Assembly: GCA_903844155.1 (NCBI GenBank)
Contig: CAIMSU010000027.1
Span: forward strand, 1-36,872
Length of the DNA: 36,872 nt
Direction of reading: 5' to 3'
DNA from: an uncultured Pseudomonadota bacterium
GTDB lineage: Bacteria; Myxococcota_A; UBA796; SXON01
In this document: positions 22,180-29,868 of the stretch, piece by piece
Numbering within the stretch: the stretch's first letter is position 1
Layout: each line of letters begins with the position of its first letter
Made by a program: the position numbers and the translations under genes
The notes under the pieces: model-generated
Seen by the model: the letters and a program-made list of their open reading frames with translations, nothing else
Databases searched by the model: none
Told to the model about the DNA's origin: nothing

Positions 22180-23946
22180 TCAGACTCCTGGGGGCGCCGG
22201 CGGGGCCGGGTTCTGGGGTGGGTTCTGGGGCGGAGCCGGCTGATTCGTCGGCTCGAACTTGGGCGTGCCGACCGTGCCCATCAGGGCGGCGGCTTCCGCG
22301 GCATCGAGGTTGAAGAACATGGAGAGCAGGTTCAGGCCGGCTTCTCGGGGGAGCGCACCGCTCGCGACCTGCGAGATGATCCCGGCGGCGGCGGCGACGT
22401 CCTTGGCGGCGGCGGCGCCACCGGCAGACATGGCCGCGGCCCCTGCGAGCACCGCGGTCGGCATCGTGCCGGCCGTGACCCCAAAATCGTTGTTGTCCTT
22501 CAGGATCCGCTTCAGCTCGGTGACCGCCTCGGGGCGCGTCATCCCCGGATTCTCGTTCTGGAACGCGTCGACGATGGACCGGCGGCCCTCGGCGATGAGC
22601 TGCGCGTTGCTGCCGCGACGCTCCTCCGCCTCGTCCTTGGACAACGGCAGCGAGCGGTAGTCCAGCAGGTAGCCGGACTCGGGGAGCAGCGTCGACGTGA
22701 CGCCCTCGATGTTGCAGATCGCGGCGAGCTTCTCGATCGTCTCGATGTCGCTCGGGTGGAGCTCGGGCTGGTAGCGCTTCTGCGCCTGGCGCTTGCCCTC
22801 CCGGGAGATCGACAGCGCCGCGGCTGACCAGGGGTTCGCCGTGTCGTGCACGATGTGGCTGGCGTCCAGGCCGTCAAAGTCGCTCACCGCACGCTCGAGG
22901 ATGCCCACGGTGCGGGCGAGGCCCTCGACGTCGCAGCCGGCTGCCCACTGCCCGATCTGGGGGTTCTGGACGCCCGGGGCCGCTTCGAGGTGGAGCAGCG
23001 AGCTCGGGTCGGTCGGGACCTCGGTCCGCGGCCCGGCCTGCGTCATCATCGGCGTCGCGCCCATGACGTACGCGCCCAGCGCCCAGCGCTGGGGCCAGCT
23101 CGCCTTGAAGATGCTGTGCTGCAGGAACGTGTACGCGGTCGCGACGTCGAGGCTACCCTCGACGACCTCGATGCCCTCGTAGGGATCCCAGAGCGTCTCC
23201 TTGCGCATCGCGTGGTACGCGACGTATGGGAGCCAAGCCTTGCCCGCGCGATCGCCCGTTTTCCATCGGTACGGGTAGCGGTCGCCCTCCAGGCGCTGCC
23301 CGTTGAAGATCACGCGCGTGAGGTCCTCGCCGTCCGAGCCGTCGAGGCGGGCCTCGACGACCTTGTAGAACGGAGCGTTCGGGTCGGCGATCGAGACCCA
23401 GTCCCAGGCCCACATCCCCTCGCCTGTCGGCAGGTCGCGCCAGCGCAGCTCGCGCATCTCAACGGGGACGTTGGGTGCGGACGCGAACGCCGTCGCCGTG
23501 ACAACGTCGGGCGTGATCATCCGAATGATCGGCTGGTTCAGGTCGGCGCTCCAGTCCGGGCGCAAAAGCATCTCGCGCAGCCCGATGAGGTTGACCTGGA
23601 CGCGGCGCATCATCGGCCAGAGCCCAATCTTGTTCAGGACCCCGTCGCGCCCGAAGTACTCGGGCAGCTCGCCGGCGGTCGCGTGGCGGGGCACTGGGGC
23701 CTCGTCGTAGCTGACAGCGAGCTCGTGGCAGAGCTTGCGGAATGGGTTCTTCGCGAGGGACTTGGGACCCATCGCGTAGCGGCGCACCCGGCCGAAGTGC
23801 TGCCGGAGACGGGTTTCGAGGTCCGGCGCCCACTGCCCAGAAAGCAGCCTGCGACGCCGACGTCCCTCGTCCCACCGCATCGCATCCGACGGCGAGCTGG
23901 GCGCCGGTGGGGTGTCGAAGTTGTGGTAGAGCGAGGCGGTCGTCAC
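22180..23946 (-). CDS. Portal protein
   Basis: 588 aa from GTG 23946. Length and order (terminase, portal, scaffold, capsid) are typical. Features fit a portal: an N-terminal RWDEGRRRRRLLSGQWAPDL, a beta-rich wing (VVEARLDGSDGEDLTRVIFN), then long helices in the stem and crown (VEGLARTVGILERAVSDFDG, IETIEKLAAICNIEGVTSTL). The C-terminus has an Ala/Gly-rich helix (AVLAGAAAMSAGGAAAAKDV) and an Asn/Gln/Pro tail. The dodecamer would form the DNA entry vertex and bind terminase. A region around residues 420-480 resembles the EAEERRGSNAQLI motif common in portals. Reading by general character, not by a diagnostic catalytic motif. Confidence 0.85.
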   Translation of the reverse strand: MTTASLYHNFDTPPAPSSPSDAMRWDEGRRRRRLLSGQWAPDLETRLRQHFGRVRRYAMGPKSLAKNPFRKLCHELAVSYDEAPVPRHATAGELPEYFGRDGVLNKIGLWPMMRRVQVNLIGLREMLLRPDWSADLNQPIIRMITPDVVTATAFASAPNVPVEMRELRWRDLPTGEGMWAWDWVSIADPNAPFYKVVEARLDGSDGEDLTRVIFNGQRLEGDRYPYRWKTGDRAGKAWLPYVAYHAMRKETLWDPYEGIEVVEGSLDVATAYTFLQHSIFKASWPQRWALGAYVMGATPMMTQAGPRTEVPTDPSSLLHLEAAPGVQNPQIGQWAAGCDVEGLARTVGILERAVSDFDGLDASHIVHDTANPWSAAALSISREGKRQAQKRYQPELHPSDIETIEKLAAICNIEGVTSTLLPESGYLLDYRSLPLSKDEAEERRGSNAQLIAEGRRSIVDAFQNENPGMTRPEAVTELKRILKDNNDFGVTAGTMPTAVLAGAAAMSAGGAAAAKDVAAAAGIISQVASGALPREAGLNLLSMFFNLDAAEAAALMGTVGTPKFEPTNQPAPPQNPPQNPAPPAPPGV

Positions 23947-24099
23947 GCCCCGAACCTACGGTCAACACTGGGCAGGCGTCAAGCACCACTGACCTGGAGC
24001 ACCTAATTGTGTCGGGAAAGTGGTGGTTGAACGTGTCAGTTACACAGTGCTTCCGCGGCGGGGCGAAGGGATAACCTTCTGGGACACTCCGGAGTCTCT

Positions 24100-24327
24100 A
24101 TGTCCCGTCAGAACGTCGTGATCGCCGCCCTCGTCGTCCTCGCCTTCGCCACAGGAAGCCTCGCCCATGCTCGCGCGGACAGCACATCGCAGGCGCAGTG
24201 CAAGGACGTGCCGAGCATCATCGGCCCGGCCGTCGCAGCGACCATCAACGAGCAGCGGTCGGCGGGGCTCACCGATGGCACGGCGATCGCCGTCGGCGGG
24301 CCGGTGGTGCTGGTCTGCTCCTGGTAG
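24100..24327 (+). CDS. Small secreted protein, candidate moron
   Basis: 75 aa, ATG 24100 preceded by CCGGAG at good spacing. It is the only gene on the + strand inside the 20-kb late operon, lying between portal and terminase. The first 26 residues form a signal peptide: MSRQ, a hydrophobic core VVIAALVVLAFATGSLA, and AHARADS with an Ala-x-Ala cleavage site. The mature part is about 49 residues with two cysteines (QCKDV and VCSW) that could form a disulfide in the periplasm. A short inverted repeat GTGT-N5-ACAC (24033-24045) and a GATAAC at 24070 lie upstream and may be control elements. Function unknown; an independent, lysogen-expressed role is plausible. Confidence 0.68.
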   Translation: MSRQNVVIAALVVLAFATGSLAHARADSTSQAQCKDVPSIIGPAVAATINEQRSAGLTDGTAIAVGGPVVLVCSW

Positions 24328-24330
24328 CCC

Positions 24331-24343
24331 GGCATCGTTGCCA
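24331..24343 (+). repeat. Dispersed near-palindrome GGCATCGTTGCCA, copy 4
   Basis: Intergenic copy filling most of the 18-bp gap between the convergent stops of the secreted protein gene and the terminase gene. Confidence 0.8.
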
Positions 24344-24345
24344 CC

Positions 24346-25767
24346 CTACGAAATCGCCCCGAACGTCCCCACTTTTCGCACGTCCGCGCGGTCGTGCAGT
24401 GTCATCAACGCGTAGCGGGCACTGTCCAGCGGGTCCTTGAGCGGGCTGTTCAGGTCGCCCGCCCACTCCTTCGCACCGCGCTCGAACCCGGCGCACGCCC
24501 GGCGGACCCGGAGCCGCCCACGGGCGCCCATCGTGTTCATCAGCGCGATGCCGCGCCGGAGCGATCCCCGGTCCTTGAACATCGTCTGGAACCGAAGCCC
24601 CTGGGCCGCGGCCTCCCGCGCACTCAAGTGGAGGATCGAAGCCATCTCGCGTTGCAGGTCCATGTTCGACTTGGCGGCGCCGTAGAAGCTCTCGCTCGTC
24701 GACCGGTCGCCGACCCAGTGGTCGACCTCGCGCCAGGTAAGTCCGTTGCGCTGGAGCATCTCGAGGATGTTCTCGGCGTCCTCCGTCGTCGTTGTGACCG
24801 TTTCCGTCCGGGCCTCGTCGATGAGCCAGTAGTCGCCCTCCGCGTTCGCGGCGCCGAGCGTCGCGCACTGCCGACCCGGCCGGGTCCCGTGGTCGGCCGC
24901 GACGCACAGGAACCACCGGCCCTCGGGGAAGGGGTCGTCGGTGTAGCAGGTGTCGTTGATGCGCTCCAGCCAGCGCCCCGCGACGACGGGATCCCAGTCG
25001 CCGTGCTCCCGCATGGGCCGCTCGTCCGGGAGATAGCCGGCGATGTCCTCGGCGATCTGCGCGGCGGTCGCCCAGGCCCACGGAACGAGCCCGCCCCGGA
25101 TGGTGATGTTCTCCAGGTTGTAGGACGTCTTGATCATCCGGATCTTGCCGTCCTCGACCTCCTTGCGTATGTACTCGAGCGGCGGGCTCTCGGGGGTCGG
25201 CGTCATCGTGACACGCATCTCACCCCGGAAATGGTTGAGTCGCGGCCGACACTCCGCGTAGACGCTCGACGGCGGCGGCTCGTCCATCGAGCAGCGGTGG
25301 CCCTGGAACCCCATGACGCGGTTCGCGCCCTGCTCGTACGTCGCCAGGTAGATCGTCGAGCCTCGGCCGGGGCCGCTCGTGAACGTCACCACCGGCTCCT
25401 TGAACCCCTTGATGCCCTGCCCAGGTGCGAAGTACAACTTCGGGTGGATCTCCCCTTTCGGAAGCATCGCCCACAGCTTCTCCATGAGCGGATCCATCTG
25501 CGCGAAGCTGAACCCGGCGACCATGAGCTTGCGGGTGCCCCGCGGCACCTGACGCAGTGGGTGCGTCCCGCGCGCAAAGTGGACCAGGTCCCAGGCGTGC
25601 CCCCAGCTCTTGCCGATGGAGTTCCCGCCGTCCCAGAGCACGAACCGATCACTGGCGCTGCAGAAGTCGAGCTGGGGCTGGGTGAGCCGCGGGTGGTTCA
25701 GGAGCGCGAGCTCGGCGCGGTCACCGCCCCGTGCGAACGCATCCGCGGCGGTGAGCTGCTCCTTCAC
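24346..25767 (-). CDS. terL: Terminase large subunit
   Basis: 473 aa. The ATPase part has Walker A GGNSIGKS (residues 47-54) and Walker B SMDE (D162, E163) after beta strand GHRC. The nuclease part begins FLCVAADHGTRPGR, with a catalytic Asp, and continues with HWVGDRSTSES and DPLDSARYALM, the pattern of the RNase H-like nuclease. The enzyme packages DNA into the procapsid at the portal. Start ATG 25767 overlaps the stop of the terminase small subunit gene. Length is typical. Packaging mode (cos or pac) cannot be deduced by eye, though the circular assembly suits permuted pac-type or cohesive ends alike. Confidence 0.93.
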   Translation of the reverse strand: MKEQLTAADAFARGGDRAELALLNHPRLTQPQLDFCSASDRFVLWDGGNSIGKSWGHAWDLVHFARGTHPLRQVPRGTRKLMVAGFSFAQMDPLMEKLWAMLPKGEIHPKLYFAPGQGIKGFKEPVVTFTSGPGRGSTIYLATYEQGANRVMGFQGHRCSMDEPPPSSVYAECRPRLNHFRGEMRVTMTPTPESPPLEYIRKEVEDGKIRMIKTSYNLENITIRGGLVPWAWATAAQIAEDIAGYLPDERPMREHGDWDPVVAGRWLERINDTCYTDDPFPEGRWFLCVAADHGTRPGRQCATLGAANAEGDYWLIDEARTETVTTTTEDAENILEMLQRNGLTWREVDHWVGDRSTSESFYGAAKSNMDLQREMASILHLSAREAAAQGLRFQTMFKDRGSLRRGIALMNTMGARGRLRVRRACAGFERGAKEWAGDLNSPLKDPLDSARYALMTLHDRADVRKVGTFGAIS

Positions 25768-26147
25768 GCATCAGCCGCCTGGAGCCGCACGCCCGGGTGC
25801 CGCGTGAGATACTCGGTGACCGCGCGCTCCAGGTACGGGGTCGGCAGCTTGACGAGCTGCTCGTCGAGGTAGGCGAGGAAGCCCTCCTCGGACATCGTCC
25901 CCTTCGACGTCAGCTTGGCAGCTTCGAGCGTGGCGATCTCCGTCGCCATGAGCGAGGCCGCGCGGAGACACTTTTCGGCGGCGACATAGCTCCGCATGCG
26001 TCGCGCCTCGGCGTACATCTCCTCGGCCTGACGCTTCGCCTCACGCAGCCAAGGCAAGCCGCTACCTGCCTTTCGGAGGCGCACCGCCTCGGCCAGCGCA
26101 CGGGGTGATTTACTGACCGGGGGTTCAGTCTTGCGCTTGGTCGGCAT
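25764..26147 (-). CDS. Terminase small subunit candidate
   Basis: 127 aa, MPTKRKTEPPVSKSPRALAE. Basic N-terminus, then long helices (LREAKRQAEEMYAEARRMRS, KCLRAASLMATEIATLEAAK) and a C-terminal helical part with LPTPYLERAVTEYLTRHP. Helical content, size and direct coupling upstream of the large subunit (ATGA overlap) make it the small terminase, which recognises the packaging site. A helix-turn-helix is not evident, so the call rests on context. Confidence 0.65.
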   Translation of the reverse strand: MPTKRKTEPPVSKSPRALAEAVRLRKAGSGLPWLREAKRQAEEMYAEARRMRSYVAAEKCLRAASLMATEIATLEAAKLTSKGTMSEEGFLAYLDEQLVKLPTPYLERAVTEYLTRHPGVRLQAADA

Positions 26148-26520
26148 CTACACCTGCCTTTTTCTGGCCAGAGCGCGCGCGTGGCTCGACAAGCTTCGCC
26201 TCGACGCCCTCCCCCCCGGGGGGGTTCCCTACCCCCCCTCTTTTTGGCTTCCCTCCTCGCTCCCGTCCAGGCTGCGTCACCCTGTACCGCCACATCGACC
26301 GCACGTTCGGCACCGACACGAGCTCGCACACGACCCAGCCCGAGGAGACCGCTCGGTCGAGCAGGCTCACCATCCCTGCGTACGACATGGACAGCAGCCG
26401 CGAGAGCTGCTGTCGGGTAAGTCCAGGTGTCTCGTCCAGAACCACGATGAGCCTGTCCATCGCAGGCCTCGACCGAGCTGGCAACGGAGACTTCAGGTAG
26501 GCGTCGAGTACGGTGCTCAC
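26125..26520 (-). CDS. Winged-helix DNA-binding protein, first gene of late operon
   Basis: 131 aa from GTG 26520, chosen because the predicted promoter -10 (26581-26576) lies about 56 bases upstream and no ATG or GTG lies between. A clear winged helix is visible: DRLIVVLDETPGLTRQQLSRLLSMSYAGMVSLLDRAVSSG, followed by the wing (WVVCELVSVPNVRSMWRYRV). MarR-like or TrmB-like regulators and phage late regulators have this fold. The C-terminal 40 residues are basic and Gly/Pro-rich, encoded across C7/G7 homopolymers. It is the first gene read from the late promoter, so it may regulate late transcription or act as a DNA-recognition partner for terminase. No Shine-Dalgarno is obvious. Confidence 0.65.
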   Translation of the reverse strand: MSTVLDAYLKSPLPARSRPAMDRLIVVLDETPGLTRQQLSRLLSMSYAGMVSLLDRAVSSGWVVCELVSVPNVRSMWRYRVTQPGRERGGKPKRGGVGNPPGGEGVEAKLVEPRARSGQKKAGVDADQAQD

Positions 26521-26575
26521 GTCGATCCGGGATGAAAGGACCGTGTACCTGACAAGCCGTACACCGATGGAGCCT

Positions 26576-26584
26576 ACTATAGCA
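26576..26584 (-). promoter_or_regulatory. Putative late promoter, extended -10 (TGCTATAGT)
   Basis: On the minus strand TGC-TATAGT, an extended -10 of the TGnTATAAT type. No good -35 lies at 16-18 bp, which suggests a promoter that relies on the extended -10 or on an activator. It would start transcription near 26569 and serve the late operon. Confidence 0.5.
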
Positions 26585-26860
26585 CGATGACACTGAACAT
26601 GGGCGCAACGACGGGGAGACTCGGGGAGGCCCGGGTAGGCAAGGGAGCCACTTCCAGCCGGTGGCCCGCCGCACCCAGCGTTGGGGAATTGTTTTGCTCT
26701 CCCTGCCCACAGCAAATCCCATATTTTTCCTCTTCTCTCTCACCCGCTAGAAGCAGAAACAGACTCCCCAGCCTACCCTACTTGTAAGAGTCAAGCCCAA
26801 AGGCGGGCAATATGAGGGGAGGCCTGGGGAGGCTGGGGAGGCTGGGGAGGCGGCCTCCCC
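26585..26860. other. Gene-free segment with G-rich repeats and an A/T-rich patch
   Basis: No convincing gene is seen between the late promoter and the early terminator. The stretch 26690-26815 is markedly A/T-richer than the rest of the genome (for example CATATTTTTCC). Next to it are three consecutive GGGGAGGCT units (about 26816-26850). Partly complementary copies occur at 26612-26642 (GGGGAGACTCGGGGAGGC, GGGTAGGCAAGGG) and 26762-26778 (GACTCCCCAGCCTACCC). The segment lies beyond the replication genes. It could be a replication origin, a packaging site or regulatory DNA. Confidence 0.45.
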
Positions 26861-26909
26861 AAGCAAAAACGAACAAGGCCCGCACGGAGCGATTTGCTCG
26901 GTGCGGGCC
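26861..26909 (-). terminator. Rho-independent terminator of the leftward early operon
   Basis: Hairpin GGCCCGCAC (26877-26885) with GTGCGGGCC (26901-26909), enclosing an inner AGC/GCT pair. On the minus strand it is followed by TTGTTCGTTTTTGCTT. It lies 17 bases after the stop of the prim-pol gene (26926). Confidence 0.85.
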
Positions 26910-26925
26910 CTGTCGTCGGCAGCGT

Positions 26926-29868
26926 TCAGTAGGGGATCGTCTCCTGCGTGCCGTTCACTGGGGCGTCCTGCTCCGGTCGGCCCGGCCGGAACACCTTCCA
27001 GGCACGAGCTCCATGTCGCCGCTCGTCCGACCGCCCGACCTTGTGCCCACCATAGAGACGACCGGCCGCGACCCGGAGTAGGTTGCCGAGACGAATCATG
27101 TCGGGAAGACCGTCCTTGGTCGCCGCCATGGACTTGATGGTGGCGAACAGCGCTGGGAACCGGTCCGCCACGTAGTGCGTCTGCAGGTCCGCGAGGTAGA
27201 CGTTGGAGCTGGCAAAGCTGTCGTACCACACCTCCAGCAGCGCCCGCATCTGACCCAGGCGCTCATCAGCCACGTCGGCGAGCTGGTCGACGCCCTGGTA
27301 GGGATCGGGCGCTCCTGCCCACACCAGCGCCGAGCGGATGACCTCGTTCCACTCGCGATAGCCGCCGAAGGTGCCAGTGACGGGCCGACCTGCAGCAGCA
27401 TGCGAACGGAGCAGGGCGAAGGCGGCGGTGAGGATGTCGGCGCGGTTGGCCGGGTCGCGCACCCAGGCGCGCAGGTCCGGGATGAGGAAGTCGGTGCGCA
27501 GCTCCGGCTTCTCGATGTCGGGCGCGAGCTGGATCGGGATGACGCGCTGCGCCAGGTCGCCCTTGATGGCGAGGTTGTTGCCGGTGAGCGTCCACACGGT
27601 GCGGATGGGCACGCTGATCGCCTCGGTCTTCCCGAGAATGCGGCCCTGCCAAACCCGGGCTTGGACAGCGGCATCGATGCTCGGCCCGCCGAACGTGCCC
27701 GTGAGGTTGTCGAGGAGCACGGCCGGGAGCGCCGACATCGCGATCGTCGTGATCCGCTTCTCGATCTCCTCTTCGGTGGCGCCAGGCGCCATGCGCGCGA
27801 TCTCGCGACCGGTCGCGAGGAGGTGGATTGTCTCCACCATCATCGACTTGCCCGACTTGGGCGTCGTCGAGAGCACCGGGAACATCGGCACCGGACCGTC
27901 GATCGCCGGACGGGCAACGAGCGAGAGGAGACACGAGACGGCCGCGGCCTTGTGCCAGGGATCAGCGAAGGGGAAGTCGGCGAACACGTCGCAGAGACGC
28001 AGGTAGGCACGGCGCGCCAGGTCCTGGCTCAACGGCTCGCCGAGATTGTTGAGCTTGAACCCCGCGCGCGGCTCGTAGATGTAGCCGGTGACCGGGTCAT
28101 GGCCGGGCACGTCGTGCAGATCGCCGTTCGGCCGGAGGATCGGGATCTCGCTGATGCCCTGGGCGCGACGGAACGGCCACTCGTCCTGGGCGAGCAGCGC
28201 CTCCACTGCCCACGTCGGTGGCAGCGCTGGCTCCTTGAGCCCCTCCGCCACCTTCGTCCACCGCGCTGCCGTCGCCATGGCCACTCGTAGCCGGGCGGGC
28301 CGAACGATGCGGAGCGCTGGCGCGTCCGGATCCCACGTGAGGCCTGTCGGGCTCTGGTCCCGGGTGAGGTGCACGAGCGTCGCCCCGCGCTGGTAGAGAT
28401 CGCCGGCGGCGTTCAGGGAACGGGTGGCGAGGTCGAGCACCCTCGCCATGTTCGTCGAGATGAGGATCTCGGGCTTCTCGTTGCCATCCCCGCCACCCGG
28501 TGGCGTGTCCTCGTCGATGGGAGGAACTGGCGGCTTGACCGCGGCGCGAGCCGCCTCGACGATCGCTGCCCGTCGCTCCTTGATGGCCGCCTCGAGCTGC
28601 GCGACGACGGCCTTCGCGCCGTGGAACACGTCGCCGAGTCGAGCGAGATCGGCGGCGCCGGCGAGGCTCGACACCATCCGTGCCGCCACCATGGCCTCGA
28701 TCCACGCCGCATCGCCGAGCAGCTCGTACAGCGGCGCCGAGCGCTGCGCCTTGACCGTGCCGGCCTCGCAGCGCGCGAGGACCTGCGCGAGCTGGACGAG
28801 GGGATCGTCGGATTCGGGCGGCTCCGCCTCACCTGGTGGCGCGGTCGACGCTGGCGGTGGCTCCGCATTGAGAGCGGAGGTCGAGGTCGGTGTCCGCTCC
28901 GCCTGCCAGCCCCGCAACGTCGCCGCCTTGATGCCGAGGACCTGCGCCGCCTCGCTCGACGAGGCCTCCGGGTTCGCGTCCCACCACGCCATCGCCTCGA
29001 TCTTCGTCGGCGCTGGCGTGGACGGGCCCGTCGACGTCGACGCAGAAAGATCCGGGCGCAACGGTCGCAGCTTGCCAGCGCGCACCCCGTCGCCAACGGT
29101 GCGGGCGACCTCCTTCCCATCCTTGCCCGAGGCCTCGCCCGCACGCTGCAGCTCGGTCACGACGAGGACCTCGTCGATGAGGTCCGCCGCGATGTACCCG
29201 CCGAGCTTGACCGCCTTGTCGTGGAGCGTCTTGTGCCGGGCACCTTCCCCAGCGCTGGCGATGTCGCCACACGCGCCGGTCAGTGCGCGTGAGACAAACG
29301 ACCGCTCGCGATCGCTCGTCTCAATGGCGGTCGGCGGGACGTAGGGCCGCTTCGGGGGCGCTGGCGGGCAGAGCAGCTCCAGCAGCCACACTGGCGTCAC
29401 CTCGATGCCCGCGACGTCGGCTTCCCATTCGTACGCCACGCCAGTCGTCGGGTGAATCGACGGCGCCGCGACGACCTGCCCGCCGGTGGCGCGCACGTCG
29501 ATGCCCGGGAGCGCGTCGACCCGATTGCCGAGATCCACGCCAACGGGGAGCCGGAAGAACAGGTGCTGTCCGCCGCTGCCCGTCACCGCGCGCCGGGTCT
29601 GGATGACACCGTGCTCCTCCTCGAGCCGTGCCAAGGTGTTCAGCCCATCGCGACCCGCGTCGACGTCGAGCACCCAGAACCCGGAGCGGGGTCCGGTGAC
29701 CAGGCCGACATTCGAGTCGCCCCGGGTCTGCCACCACCCGCGGATCACCTTCGGATCGGTCGAGGCCTGCGCAACCCAGTCCTTGAGCCAGGGCACCTTG
29801 CCCTTGAGCGGGACGACCGGCCATCCGCGCTCCGCGTACTCGAGGGCCGCACGAAAAATGGCGCTCAC
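26926..29868 (-). CDS. Prim-pol / helicase fusion replication protein
   Basis: 980 aa from GTG 29868, overlapping the helicase stop (GTGA). Residues 1-170 are a bifunctional primase-polymerase domain: WPVVPLKGKVPW, the metal motif VLDVD (D68, D70), and GSGGQHLFF with the conserved His (H102). A helix-turn-helix segment occurs around 380-410 (SSSEAAQVLGIKAATLRGWQ). The C-terminal half is a P-loop ATPase, with Walker A STTPKSGKS at about residue 670 and Walker B VLLDNLTG near 716, followed by LTGNNLAIKGDLAQRVIPIQ, a sensor/arginine-finger region typical of phage and plasmid replicative helicases. The protein would prime and unwind at the origin. It is followed by a terminator. Confidence 0.88.
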   Translation of the reverse strand: MSAIFRAALEYAERGWPVVPLKGKVPWLKDWVAQASTDPKVIRGWWQTRGDSNVGLVTGPRSGFWVLDVDAGRDGLNTLARLEEEHGVIQTRRAVTGSGGQHLFFRLPVGVDLGNRVDALPGIDVRATGGQVVAAPSIHPTTGVAYEWEADVAGIEVTPVWLLELLCPPAPPKRPYVPPTAIETSDRERSFVSRALTGACGDIASAGEGARHKTLHDKAVKLGGYIAADLIDEVLVVTELQRAGEASGKDGKEVARTVGDGVRAGKLRPLRPDLSASTSTGPSTPAPTKIEAMAWWDANPEASSSEAAQVLGIKAATLRGWQAERTPTSTSALNAEPPPASTAPPGEAEPPESDDPLVQLAQVLARCEAGTVKAQRSAPLYELLGDAAWIEAMVAARMVSSLAGAADLARLGDVFHGAKAVVAQLEAAIKERRAAIVEAARAAVKPPVPPIDEDTPPGGGDGNEKPEILISTNMARVLDLATRSLNAAGDLYQRGATLVHLTRDQSPTGLTWDPDAPALRIVRPARLRVAMATAARWTKVAEGLKEPALPPTWAVEALLAQDEWPFRRAQGISEIPILRPNGDLHDVPGHDPVTGYIYEPRAGFKLNNLGEPLSQDLARRAYLRLCDVFADFPFADPWHKAAAVSCLLSLVARPAIDGPVPMFPVLSTTPKSGKSMMVETIHLLATGREIARMAPGATEEEIEKRITTIAMSALPAVLLDNLTGTFGGPSIDAAVQARVWQGRILGKTEAISVPIRTVWTLTGNNLAIKGDLAQRVIPIQLAPDIEKPELRTDFLIPDLRAWVRDPANRADILTAAFALLRSHAAAGRPVTGTFGGYREWNEVIRSALVWAGAPDPYQGVDQLADVADERLGQMRALLEVWYDSFASSNVYLADLQTHYVADRFPALFATIKSMAATKDGLPDMIRLGNLLRVAAGRLYGGHKVGRSDERRHGARAWKVFRPGRPEQDAPVNGTQETIPY

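Noticed and set aside
22459-22473. A seventh copy of the dispersed motif (GGCATCGTGCCGG)
   Set aside because: It lacks the central TTG and matches only the left half, so it was not counted; similarly GGCATCCTTGCC near 1170 has one mismatch.
18481-22827. A 1448-residue + strand reading frame across the head genes
   Set aside because: It is antisense to five well-supported structural genes, is Arg/Gly/Asp-rich without folds, and is the expected shadow frame in GC-rich DNA.
26587-26787. A 66-residue + strand frame in the gap before the early terminator
   Set aside because: No ribosome site, low-complexity composition, and it lies over the late promoter and A/T-rich patch.
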